In this document: in pieces, positions 34,536-42,460 of the stretch
Layout of the letters: every line of letters begins with the position of its first letter
Position numbering within the stretch: position 1 is the stretch's first letter
Origin: CALARM01 sp964431735
GTDB taxonomy: Bacteria > Vulcanimicrobiota > SpSt-956 > JAKJGF01
DNA length: 64,000 nucleotides
Reading direction: 5' to 3'
Assembly: GCA_964431735.1 (NCBI GenBank)
Contig: CAYSLJ010000011.1
Location: forward strand, 6,099-70,098
The notes under the pieces: model-generated
What the model saw: only the letters and a program-made list of their open reading frames with translations
The model's database searches: none
What the model was told of the DNA's origin: nothing
Position numbers and translations under genes: made by a program

Positions 34536-35847
34536 CCTTTTTGTTATCTTCGTAATTGCCACACTTATAGGGCTGAACGGTTTATTCGTAGCAGCAGAAT
34601 TTGCCATTGTAGGAACTACAAGAGCATTTATTGAAAGACAATACCTGCAGGGGAACAAACTGGCAGGTATTGTAAGAAAAATAATTCATAATCCGAAATA
34701 TTTAGATAACTATACTACTACAGGCCAGCTGGGAATAACTCTGGCCAGTCTTGGGCTCGGTATGTACGGGGAACAAAAACTGGCTTTATGGGCTAAAGGC
34801 TTTCTCTTATACCTGGGACTGCCGGCATGGATTAATATTTATGTTATAGCCAAAATAATGGCAGTTACATGCCTTACCTATTTACATGTAGTTTTAGGTG
34901 AAATGGTACCGAAGGTACTCGGTATGCTTATGGCAGAAAGAATATCCCTCTGGATTACACCTTTCATACTATGTGTCCAATGTATACTCTATCCCATGGT
35001 AATAGGTTTCAATGCCATAGGAACAGGTATTTTAAAAATCATAGGTATAAAAAGACAGATTTCAGAAAGTGAACATTATTATACACCGGAAGAACTGGAA
35101 TATATTGTTAAAGAAAGCCATGAAGGAGGACTTCTCCGTCCGGAATCCGCTCAGGTTATAAGAGATCTGTTTGAATTCGGCGATTTGAGTGCCGGTGAAG
35201 TTATGGTACCAAGGGTCAGAATGACAGGTATTCCTCTGGATGTAGATTTTGACGAACTTAATAAAATTGTTCATGACTCTTCTCACACAAGATATCCCGT
35301 ATATGACGGAGATCTTGACCATATTGCAGGCATAATTCATATTAAAGATATATTCAGACGATTGCTCAAAAAAGAAAATATAGATAGAAAAGACCTCAGA
35401 GAAGTGCCATATGTACCTGAAACGGCAGAATTAAATGATGTCCTTCTTGTGATGGGTAAATTACGTTCTCATATGGTAGTGGTAATGGATGAACATGGAG
35501 GCACGGCAGGGGTTATAACAATAGAGGATCTTTATGAAGAAGTGGTAGGAGAAATAGAAGAAGGAACAGGTAAAAGACCTGAAATATATGAAGACAGTAA
35601 AGGTATTACCCATGTAGAAGGTACTGTAAGACTTGAAAAACTCGGAGAACATTTAAATATAATGCTTGACCATGAAGAAGTAGATACAGTAAGCGGATTA
35701 ATACTTGACATGCTCGGCCGCCCGCCTGTAATAGGGGACATACTCAGATACAGAGAGCTGAATTTTGAGGTAACCGATGTGGAAGGACAGGGTGTAAGAG
35801 AATGTACTGTTATAAAAGAAGATCCAGATAAAGAAGGCACTCAATAG
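34528..35847 (+). CDS. HlyC/CorC-family membrane protein (CNNM, CBS pair) copy 2
   Basis: A 439-residue paralogue of the preceding protein with the same domain order: CNNM domain to about residue 200, CBS pair with MVPRVRMTGIPL and HTRYPVYDGDL, then MDEHGGTAGVITIEDLYEEVVG and the CorC_HlyC domain. CACAGGAGGAA before the ATG lies inside copy 1, so translation is coupled and the two may form heterodimers. The stop codon is 3 bases from a small repeat element at 35851. Confidence 0.9.
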   Translation: MDSLFVIFVIATLIGLNGLFVAAEFAIVGTTRAFIERQYLQGNKLAGIVRKIIHNPKYLDNYTTTGQLGITLASLGLGMYGEQKLALWAKGFLLYLGLPAWINIYVIAKIMAVTCLTYLHVVLGEMVPKVLGMLMAERISLWITPFILCVQCILYPMVIGFNAIGTGILKIIGIKRQISESEHYYTPEELEYIVKESHEGGLLRPESAQVIRDLFEFGDLSAGEVMVPRVRMTGIPLDVDFDELNKIVHDSSHTRYPVYDGDLDHIAGIIHIKDIFRRLLKKENIDRKDLREVPYVPETAELNDVLLVMGKLRSHMVVVMDEHGGTAGVITIEDLYEEVVGEIEEGTGKRPEIYEDSKGITHVEGTVRLEKLGEHLNIMLDHEEVDTVSGLILDMLGRPPVIGDILRYRELNFEVTDVEGQGVRECTVIKEDPDKEGTQ

Positions 35848-35850
35848 TAA

Positions 35851-35916
35851 GGATTGTAAAAAATAACCATATCATAAATCGTGACGCATTTTTACAGAGT
35901 TATGTTCTTACAGTCC
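35851..35916. mobile_element. MITE-like element, short copy (M1)
   Basis: Left end GGATTGTAAAAAATAAC and right end, inverted, GGACTGTAAGAACATAAC. The core has a single GTGACGC heptamer. It is 66 bp. The left flank is TAA but the right flank is not a matching duplication, so this copy may be decayed. Confidence 0.65.
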
Positions 35917-35981
35917 ATGAATACCGTATGCATGGCCATTACAGCCCCTTATCCCGAAGATCCCGGACATCCCTGTCCATA

Positions 35982-36899
35982 TCATCTCTTTACATACTTC
36001 AATACATCTTTTATATCGTCTTCCGAAAAATCAAATGTTTTCAATTTAGCACGTAATAATGCTTCCGACGTATCTTTATTTACAAGTTCTTTTAACTTCT
36101 CCAGTTTATCTTCCGATATCTTTCCTTTCAGATTATCCAGAGTTTCATTCGTAACCATTATATATATGCCATGATCCAGATAATATATAAGTCTGTCACG
36201 GAGAGGTTCATAATCGGTAGAAATCGTTCCTATCATATTAAAATATATTTTTGCATTCATCCTGTCACCCAGTAATCTATAGGAATGACCTATTATACGA
36301 AGGGAATTAACGCAATCTATATCGATATTCGTATTATCTTCATCAGGATAGTGTGTAATATTATCGAGAGCTTTTCTGGCATAATTTATTGCCATATTAT
36401 AATTTTTCACTTTATGGAAATAAATATAAGCAAGCCCCTGATAAAGATCATAATTTCTGGGGTTATTCATTATACCTTCTTCAAGAAAATCTATTCCTTC
36501 GTCCGGTTGATTGAGCGTGATAGCAAGAAAATAACCTCCAAAATCATAGGCTTTAATAAAATGATTATCCAGCCATGTAATAAATCTTAATATTGGTAAT
36601 ATCTGTTCCCCTTCAGTCTTAAAAAGATTACCACTCGGTTTTACATCTTTTCTGGGGCCATAAAAGGTTGCATGAGAGGTTTCCGTATGATAATTAAGCA
36701 CTCTTCCCCATAACACGGCAGCCATAGTTTTTCTCGTTTCTCCGAAAATAACTGCAGCCATATTAACCGAATGATTGTAAACACTTTCAACTCCCGGATT
36801 GATAACTTTTATATAAGGTTTATCAAGATAAAATCTAAAACCAACAAGAATAGAAAAAAGAATGATAGCAATAACAATTCTTGTGGAAGTATGCATCAT
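35982..36899 (-). CDS. Membrane-anchored protein with TPR-like helices
   Basis: A 305-residue protein with an N-terminal membrane anchor (IVIAIILFSILVGFRFYL). The body has helical TPR-like units, for example EEGIMNNPRNYDLYQGLAYIYFHKVKNYNMAINYARKAL, and ends in charged helices. The ATG overlaps the stop of the Cys/His-rich gene (ATGA arrangement). It is the last gene of a four-gene operon with an ABC exporter, which suggests a periplasmic or membrane accessory role. The family is not recognised. Confidence 0.75.
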   Translation of the reverse strand: MMHTSTRIVIAIILFSILVGFRFYLDKPYIKVINPGVESVYNHSVNMAAVIFGETRKTMAAVLWGRVLNYHTETSHATFYGPRKDVKPSGNLFKTEGEQILPILRFITWLDNHFIKAYDFGGYFLAITLNQPDEGIDFLEEGIMNNPRNYDLYQGLAYIYFHKVKNYNMAINYARKALDNITHYPDEDNTNIDIDCVNSLRIIGHSYRLLGDRMNAKIYFNMIGTISTDYEPLRDRLIYYLDHGIYIMVTNETLDNLKGKISEDKLEKLKELVNKDTSEALLRAKLKTFDFSEDDIKDVLKYVKR

Positions 36900-37336
36900 T
36901 TCCCTACTTTCTTCATAAATTTATTAACTGCCGGCCTCAATGCTATTGCCAGAAGAAAAAGAAAGGATAAAGGGGCTATTCTCATTAACCACATATCTGT
37001 ACGCAGTTTTTCAGGATGTCTCCATGGCTGTTCCAGAACAGCATCAAGGATAAATCTGTCATGATGATGGGCCACACCGCAACTATCTCCATGGTTGTGT
37101 TCTCCCCCTTCTTCATGGCCTTCTGCATCGCCTCCATGTTTTTCACATTCGGAACAGGTTTCTCCGTCACTGTGCTTATGTTCACCTGTTTTTTCAGAAT
37201 GTTTTTCACATTCGGAACAGGTTTCTCCATCACTGTGCTTATGATGTTCATTACCGGAGGCAGATACAGTTAAAGCCACATTACCTGCTATAAGAATTGA
37301 AAAGGAAAGTAATATAATTAAAATTATTTTTTTCAT
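36896..37336 (-). CDS. Exported Cys/His-rich metal-binding membrane protein
   Basis: A 146-residue protein: signal peptide (IILIILLSFSILIAGNVALT), then a roughly 70-residue region rich in His, Cys, Glu and Asp with two tandem copies of HKHSDGETCSECEKH and further HEEGGEHNHGDSC and HHH. One membrane span near the C-terminus follows (IAPLSFLFLLAIALR). The CxxC-His clusters should bind soft metals such as Zn, Cu or Ni. AAGGATG precedes the start. It sits between an ABC permease and a membrane-anchored TPR-like gene, suggesting metal handling tied to that transporter (inference). Confidence 0.75.
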   Translation of the reverse strand: MKKIILIILLSFSILIAGNVALTVSASGNEHHKHSDGETCSECEKHSEKTGEHKHSDGETCSECEKHGGDAEGHEEGGEHNHGDSCGVAHHHDRFILDAVLEQPWRHPEKLRTDMWLMRIAPLSFLFLLAIALRPAVNKFMKKVGK

Positions 37337-37348
37337 TCTATCACATCC

Positions 37349-38122
37349 TTAAAGATCTTTATTTTCCAGTACCCAGCATGCAAGGAAAAGAATAAAGGCT
37401 ATATACAAAAGCCCGTAAATTGTAGCGGAAATTGTATATTCCGGAGGCAGATAAAAACTGTTCATAGCAGCAGATTTTATGTCAAAGTAATAAAGATGGG
37501 GGAAAAAAAATTTAGTTATTATACTTAGTATATAGGAATACCGGAAAACCTCATCCTTACCGAGATAGGTCAGATAAACCGGTGTCATATTTCCGACTAC
37601 AATCATAGTAAAACTCAGACATGTATTTATAGTAACGGGAAGAAAAAGAGAGAAAAATATTATATGGGCTATAACTATTGCATTGGAAAGGAAAATAAAA
37701 AATCCCGCCCATATGATATTAGGTTCAAAAAGCCCCTGTTTGCTGTAAGTCACAATAAGGAGTTCGCCAATCATAATAAGAACATTTATAAATACAACGG
37801 CACAGATACTCAAAAACTTGCCAGCCAGATAATCATACCTGCTTACAGGCTTTGCAAGCATGGTATAAATATATCGATTTTTAATATCGGAAGGAACAGA
37901 TGTAAGAGACAGACTGAAGGAAAGTATCAAATTTATAAGAGCAATACCTGAAAAAGAAAAATCTATTATTACTTTATTCGGCATATCTCTTTCAAATATT
38001 CTCAGGGACATAATTAATATCAGGAAAACAAAACTTGTAAATAAAAATATGTAACCTATCTTTCTTTCATAATGTTCATAAAAATAAAAATTGAAAACTT
38101 TTAGTAAATTTTTACTTAACAT
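37349..38122 (-). CDS. ABC-2-type transporter permease
   Basis: A 257-residue protein with six predicted membrane spans, lacking any enzymatic motif. The loop after span 2, SVPSDIKNRYIYTMLAKPVSRYDYLAGKF, is typical of ABC-2 permeases (NosY/GldF-like). The start lies inside the end of the ATPase gene, and GGAGAGG precedes the ATG. It pairs with that ATPase to form an export-type ABC transporter. The substrate is unknown. Confidence 0.87.
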   Translation of the reverse strand: MLSKNLLKVFNFYFYEHYERKIGYIFLFTSFVFLILIMSLRIFERDMPNKVIIDFSFSGIALINLILSFSLSLTSVPSDIKNRYIYTMLAKPVSRYDYLAGKFLSICAVVFINVLIMIGELLIVTYSKQGLFEPNIIWAGFFIFLSNAIVIAHIIFFSLFLPVTINTCLSFTMIVVGNMTPVYLTYLGKDEVFRYSYILSIITKFFFPHLYYFDIKSAAMNSFYLPPEYTISATIYGLLYIAFILFLACWVLENKDL

Positions 38123-39080
38123 TGATTGCCTCTCCTACTTTTTCAAGAAATACTTCTTCCAGAGTTCTCTTTTCCATATTTACCGTCAGAATATGGGCTC
38201 CTTCACCGTGGAGTAATTTAACTATTCTGTTTACCTCTTCTTTTCCATAAGCCATAGCCTTTATATGAGTTGTTCCTTCAAATGTTAACTCTTTAAATTT
38301 CTCATTCTTTTTTAAATCGTCACAGGTTTTTCCCTCCGACAATTCAAATATAATAGAAAAACTCTGGGAAAGATTGATTTTACTGTCCGGTGTAAGCAGT
38401 TCCTGAATCGGTGAACAACATATAAGATCTCCTTTATTTACTATTGCCACATCATTACAAACCATTTCAGCTTCTGAAAGCTGATGGGAACTGAAAAATA
38501 TGGTTTTTCCTTCTTCTCTCAGTTTAATCATTATATCTCTTACAAGACGTTGCCCTGCAGGATCAAGGCCTGATGCAGGCTCATCGAATATATAGAGTTT
38601 CGGATTATGCAGAATGGCCTGTGCTATACCAAAACGCTGTACCATACCTTTGGAAAATTCCCTTATCTTTGTTTTCTTTTTATCACTGAGACCTACCAGA
38701 GACAGAACATAATCTATCCTTTCTACCGTTTCTTTTTTACTCATATCATAAAGGCCTGCATAAAATTGAAGCAATTTTAATGGATTTGTAAAATCGGGAT
38801 AATAAAGGCTTTCAGGAAGATAACCTATATATCTTTTACTTTCCCTGTTCATAGGTGAATGGCCAAGAACTGTTATTTCCCCTGAAGTCTGAGGGATAAT
38901 ACCAAGGATTATTTTTATAATGGTTGTTTTTCCTGAACCGTTGGGGCCTAAAAAACCGAAGATTTTACCTTTTTCTATATCAAAAGAAACACCTTTCAAT
39001 GCAGTTATAGTCTGCTTTTTATTCAACCTGTTGTAAATTTTTACAATATTCTTTATTGATATTATTTTTTCTTTCTCCAT
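38112..39080 (-). CDS. ABC transporter ATP-binding protein
   Basis: A 322-residue cytoplasmic ATPase. Walker A is GPNGSGKTT, the Q-loop is in IGYLPESLYYP, the signature is REFSKGMVQRFGIAQAI (variant of LSGGQ), Walker B is LYIFDEPASGLDP and the H-loop is FFSSHQLSE. A C-terminal DUF4162-like extension is present. AAAGG precedes the ATG. It overlaps the permease gene and starts the four-gene operon with the Cys/His-rich protein and TPR-like protein. Confidence 0.93.
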   Translation of the reverse strand: MEKEKIISIKNIVKIYNRLNKKQTITALKGVSFDIEKGKIFGFLGPNGSGKTTIIKIILGIIPQTSGEITVLGHSPMNRESKRYIGYLPESLYYPDFTNPLKLLQFYAGLYDMSKKETVERIDYVLSLVGLSDKKKTKIREFSKGMVQRFGIAQAILHNPKLYIFDEPASGLDPAGQRLVRDIMIKLREEGKTIFFSSHQLSEAEMVCNDVAIVNKGDLICCSPIQELLTPDSKINLSQSFSIIFELSEGKTCDDLKKNEKFKELTFEGTTHIKAMAYGKEEVNRIVKLLHGEGAHILTVNMEKRTLEEVFLEKVGEAINVK

Positions 39081-39123
39081 TTAAGAAACCTTTCTATCAA
39101 TTATTTTACTGACCTGAATATAA

Positions 39124-39225
39124 GGGTTTGTAAAAAAATAACTTATCATGTTTACAATCGTGACGCGTAACTCGTGACGGGAGGACAAAAGCCATAATTT
39201 GCCAGAGTTATTTTCACACAGTCTC
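39124..39225. mobile_element. MITE-like element with TAA target duplication (M2)
   Basis: Left end GGGTTTGTAAAAAAATAAC, right end (inverted) GAGACTGTGTGAAAATAAC, with TAA at 39121-39123 and again at 39226-39228. The core has three heptamers at 39160-39180 (GTGACGC, GTAACTC, GTGACGG) followed by GAGGACAAAAGCCATAATTT, shared with the copy at 63635. Confidence 0.8.
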
Positions 39226-39330
39226 TAATTAGCACTCCAGATAAGTTGGTAACCCTTTTACCTGTTGCGGCAGCAAGCATGTATCACCCTTTACAGGAGC
39301 ATATATATTATTTATACTCATCTCAATAAT

Positions 39331-39420
39331 TAAATTATTCAGATAAGTGTCTGTAGATAAAATTTTATCTAAAGCTTAATTTACGCCATTAAAAATGAAA
39401 ATTCCTATACCATTAAATTA
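39331..39420. repeat. AT-rich dispersed repeat R2 (copy 2)
   Basis: A 90-bp relative of 32881-32971 and 42300-42390. Just upstream (39297-39330) is the GCATATATATTATTTATACT module that also occurs in the 9.1-kb and 42.1-kb repeats. Confidence 0.75.
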
Positions 39421-39473
39421 TACCCATTTTTTCTCTCTTTTATTCCTGAACATTAGAGAGAAACAATCATCTT

Positions 39474-39579
39474 TTGTAAGCGTTCAGCTATCAGCAGTGA
39501 GCAGTCAGCTTTTATTAGAATTACATAATAACTATCATTAAATATTCTTTAGCTGATAGCTAACTGCTGAACGCCTACC
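39474..39579. repeat. TGTAAGCGTTCAGC-ended palindromic repeat element (copy 2)
   Basis: Left TGTAAGCGTTCAGCTATCAGC, right AGCTGATAGCTAACTGCTGAAC in inverted orientation, with an AT-rich centre. Shorter than the copies at 14.5 and 63.6 kb. Together with M2 and R2 it fills most of the 39081-39616 gap; no gene is seen there. Confidence 0.75.
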
Positions 39580-39616
39580 ATTTTTTCTATGTTCAGAGTG
39601 ACAGTGTGGCAGACCA

Positions 39617-40996
39617 CTATAAAATACCCTGTGCTTTTCTTTTTAAAAATCTTCCATAACCTGTCTGACCGGTAAATTTTCCGTTTTCTGCAACTATTTT
39701 TCCTCTGCATATGGTCATATAAGGTTGACCTGTTACGGTCATACCTTCATATGGAGACCAGTCACAGTTTGTTTGGAGTAATTCAGGATGAATTACTGTT
39801 TCTTTTTTCGGATCAAATATGATAATATCTGCATCAGCACCGGGAACGAGAGTTCCTTTTTGAGGATAAAGTCCGAAGATTTTTGCCGGATTTGTACTTA
39901 CAATTGAGACAAATCTATTTAAGGATATTCTGCCTTTTACCACTCCTTCACTGTATATAAGTGGAACCATTGTTTCCACTCCCGGCAGACCGTAAGGTAT
40001 TTTTGTAAAATCTCCATGCCAGGCATTTTTTTGTGCTGTAGTAAAGGTACATGTATCGGTTCCTATTACATCTATCTCTTTTCTGACAAGTCCGTCCCAG
40101 AGTCTGGTACAATCCTTCTTCTTTTTTACCTGAGGACAGGTAGCATACCAGTGACCGTTCTCTCTTTTAAAAACTTCATCATCTAACAAAAGATATTGAG
40201 GACAGGTTTCTGCAAAAACCTTAACACCTCTGTCTCTAGCAGCTTTTACTGCATCTGCTCCCTCCCCTGTCGACATATGGACTATATAAAGGCGTCCTCC
40301 TGTTACTTCTGCCCATTTTATTGCTCTCACAATCGCTTCTTCTTCAATAAAATTAGGTCGTGACAGAACATGGGCATAAGATCCGTATTTCTCTTTTTCT
40401 TTCTCATAACGGTCTACAAGCATCTCCAGAACAACAGGACTTTCTGCATGGACAGATATTATAGAACCATAGAGGCACGTACTTTCCAGAGCAGAAAACA
40501 ATGCTTCATCATCACTCATAAGCCCTCTGCTTTTGTAACACATAAACATCTTAAAGGAAGGAATACCATACTCAACAGTTTCCTTTATTTCTTTTAAAAT
40601 ATGTTTATGCCAGTCTGTAATGCATAAATGAAGAGAATAATCTATAGCGACTCTTCCGTCTGCTTCTTTTCTTCTTTCTTCCACACCTTCAATGAGGTGT
40701 TTTCCCTTTTCCTGATTTGCAAAATCTATAACAGTAGTCACACCGCCTGATGCTGCAGCTTTTGTTCCGTTTTCAAAATCGTCAGAACTTACTGTACCTG
40801 CCATAGGCAGTTGAAAATGGGTATGAACATCTATGGCGCCCGGGAAAATATATTTTCCTTCACCATCTATTATTCTGACATTATCTTCAGGGAGATTATG
40901 CCCTATAAGAACAATTTTTTCTCCTTCTATACCTATATCTGCTCTGTAAATATCACAGGCTGTAACAATAGTTCCGTTTTTTATTAAAAGATCCAT
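39617..40996 (-). CDS. Dihydropyrimidinase / D-hydantoinase
   Basis: A cyclic-amide hydrolase that opens dihydrouracil or hydantoins in reductive pyrimidine breakdown. The dinuclear metal motif VHTH is at residues 57-60. The lysine expected to be carboxylated is in FKMFMCYKS near residue 150. Further ligands are in SVHAESP and VHMSTGEGADAV, and the last Asp is in IGTDTCTF. The length (459 aa) fits. AGAGGTG precedes the ATG. No other pyrimidine-degradation gene is adjacent, so a general hydantoinase role cannot be excluded. Confidence 0.92.
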   Translation of the reverse strand: MDLLIKNGTIVTACDIYRADIGIEGEKIVLIGHNLPEDNVRIIDGEGKYIFPGAIDVHTHFQLPMAGTVSSDDFENGTKAAASGGVTTVIDFANQEKGKHLIEGVEERRKEADGRVAIDYSLHLCITDWHKHILKEIKETVEYGIPSFKMFMCYKSRGLMSDDEALFSALESTCLYGSIISVHAESPVVLEMLVDRYEKEKEKYGSYAHVLSRPNFIEEEAIVRAIKWAEVTGGRLYIVHMSTGEGADAVKAARDRGVKVFAETCPQYLLLDDEVFKRENGHWYATCPQVKKKKDCTRLWDGLVRKEIDVIGTDTCTFTTAQKNAWHGDFTKIPYGLPGVETMVPLIYSEGVVKGRISLNRFVSIVSTNPAKIFGLYPQKGTLVPGADADIIIFDPKKETVIHPELLQTNCDWSPYEGMTVTGQPYMTICRGKIVAENGKFTGQTGYGRFLKRKAQGIL

Positions 40997-41043
40997 GGTA
41001 CACCTCTTATTCTTGACGAGTGAATGATATGGTCACTTCTGAA

Positions 41044-41063
41044 AAATCTTGAACTCAAGATTT
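41044..41063 (-). terminator. Weak terminator-like hairpin
   Basis: An AAATCTTG/CAAGATTT stem with a 4-base loop, followed on the minus strand by a short T-stretch, between the secreted protein gene and the dihydropyrimidinase gene. It may separate the two genes transcriptionally. Confidence 0.35.
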
Positions 41064-41072
41064 CTTTTATCT

Positions 41073-41657
41073 TCATCCACCTGATGGGCTACATGATTTA
41101 GGTTCAAAAGGTTTACTCCCTGCTTTGAAAGATTTTACCGTAATTTCAAAATTAGATGCTATATTCTTATATGTATCTTCAGGACTGTTCAATGTGATTA
41201 TATAAACATGGTTATTCTTTATAAAAAAATACCCGTCAATAATATCTGTTTCAGAATAAGGTTCTTCTGCAATAAAACCTTTTGCTTCAGATCTCTGTAT
41301 GATACGTACTGCAGGGACTCCATCCACCTTTGTATCGGTTTTTTCAATTATAGTACTGTGAATTTCCATTGTTTCATTTTTAAAATCATAAGGTTCTACC
41401 TGAGAAACAATTTCGGCAAGGGTTCCGTTTTTTTCTAAAGGGAAACCGTCTACATAAAATGATGCAAAACCATCATGTTCAAAATATACATTGCCACGGT
41501 CATCAAAAGCTTTCCATCCGTCGGGAAGAATAAGAGAAAAACGGTCTCCCTTATCCTTATATTCTTTTAAAGACCTGTCAACTGCTGCCAGGGATTGAAT
41601 AACAGATAACAGTAATATACCAAGACATAATAACAGTAAAGTTGAATATTTATTCAT
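41073..41657 (-). CDS. Exported PsbP/DUF1795-like protein
   Basis: A 194-residue protein with a signal peptide (LLLLCLGILLLSVIQSLAA). The mature part begins YKDKGDRFSLILPDGWKAFDD, the pattern of PsbP/DUF1795-like domains that precedes a beta-sandwich. Later strands include DGYFFIKNNHVYIITLNSPEDTYK with a final ITVKSFK. The fold assignment is from this pattern only. It is probably periplasmic or secreted. The role is unknown. Confidence 0.65.
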   Translation of the reverse strand: MNKYSTLLLLCLGILLLSVIQSLAAVDRSLKEYKDKGDRFSLILPDGWKAFDDRGNVYFEHDGFASFYVDGFPLEKNGTLAEIVSQVEPYDFKNETMEIHSTIIEKTDTKVDGVPAVRIIQRSEAKGFIAEEPYSETDIIDGYFFIKNNHVYIITLNSPEDTYKNIASNFEITVKSFKAGSKPFEPKSCSPSGG

Positions 41658-41756
41658 AATGTTTACTCCTCGATTTATAGATTTTTTTATGAGTATAAAC
41701 TGTTATCATCTGAAAGTCAATATATGGTTCCAGTTTGGAGTGTTGGTTTTGGGGTG

Positions 41757-41871
41757 CCAGGTGTTCTTAGTACCGCTCCAAATAAGTTAGTACCCATATT
41801 AAAACCTGTCCCTGGCCGGACTCTTCCGGAAAAGATATGATCCTGTTACGTGTCAAACTGGTTTTACAGAC
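41757..41871. repeat. Dispersed repeat related to 8950 and 48680 blocks
   Basis: CCTGTCCCTGGCCGGACTC then GGAAAAGATATGATCCTGTT at about 41804-41850. The first part is the inverted form of a block at 8950-8992 and 48767-48808; the second matches 48683-48720. No gene is seen in 41658-42460. Confidence 0.65.
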
Positions 41872-41942
41872 ATCTACTATTTCACCTCTATTTATAGTTA
41901 CTTTCATAACAATCTATAATTAAGAATTGGTGAAAAGCGAGT

Positions 41943-41986
41943 AGTGAGTAGAATATGGCAATTCACTCACTGTTCACTACTCACTC
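41943..41986. repeat. AGTGAGTAG/CTACTCACT inverted heptamer-type repeat
   Basis: GTAGTGAGTAGAA at 41941 and CACTCACTGTTCACTACTCA at about 41964-41984 can pair. It belongs to the same AGTGAAC-type family as 59033-59087 and 60159-60234. Confidence 0.6.
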
Positions 41987-42139
41987 ATTATACTTTCACG
42001 CATAAATAATTACATCGAAATATTTATATAAAATCAAGTAATTGCAATGATATTATAATTTTTACCGATGTAATTATTAACAGACTTGCGTATAATTATG
42101 AATTGTTATGAAACTAACTATAATAAAGCTTTTCCTCCC

Positions 42140-42255
42140 GTAACGCGTCACGAGAGTAGTTATGTATTATTTATGCTCACCTCAATAATAGATTTATGAA
42201 ATCAATCATAATTTCCAGTAAAAGTAAATCTACCTGTCGTAAAAAAACACTATCT
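42140..42255. repeat. Heptamer core joined to the GTCGTAAAAAAACACTATC-ended module
   Basis: GTAACGC, GTCACGA (42140-42153), then TATTATTTATGCTCACCTCA and finally ACCTGTCGTAAAAAAACACT near 42237-42255. The same order occurs at 9091-9201, where the core is joined to a different left side. Confidence 0.75.
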
Positions 42256-42299
42256 TTTTACTTTGCTATCACATAATAAAATGTTATAATATTATTTAT

Positions 42300-42390
42300 T
42301 AAATTATTTAGATAAATTGCCTGTACATAATTTTTTATCTAAAGTTTTATTTTACGCTATTAAAAATGAAAATTCCTATACGTTAAATTT
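42300..42390. repeat. AT-rich dispersed repeat R2 (copy 3)
   Basis: About 91 bp similar to 32881-32971 and 39331-39420; followed at 42405-42429 by GTGTGACGC, GTGTGACGC, GTCACGA, a variant in which the unit is 9 bases. Confidence 0.75.
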
Positions 42391-42460
42391 AACAGATTAA
42401 CCTCGTGTGACGCGTGTGACGCGTCACGAACCATATGCACTCATTCAGGAGGTTTATATT

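Noticed and set aside
36896..37336. Frameshifted fragment or sequencing artefact because of tandem repeats
   Set aside because: The frame is continuous, has a signal peptide, a ribosome site and an ATGA overlap with the next gene.
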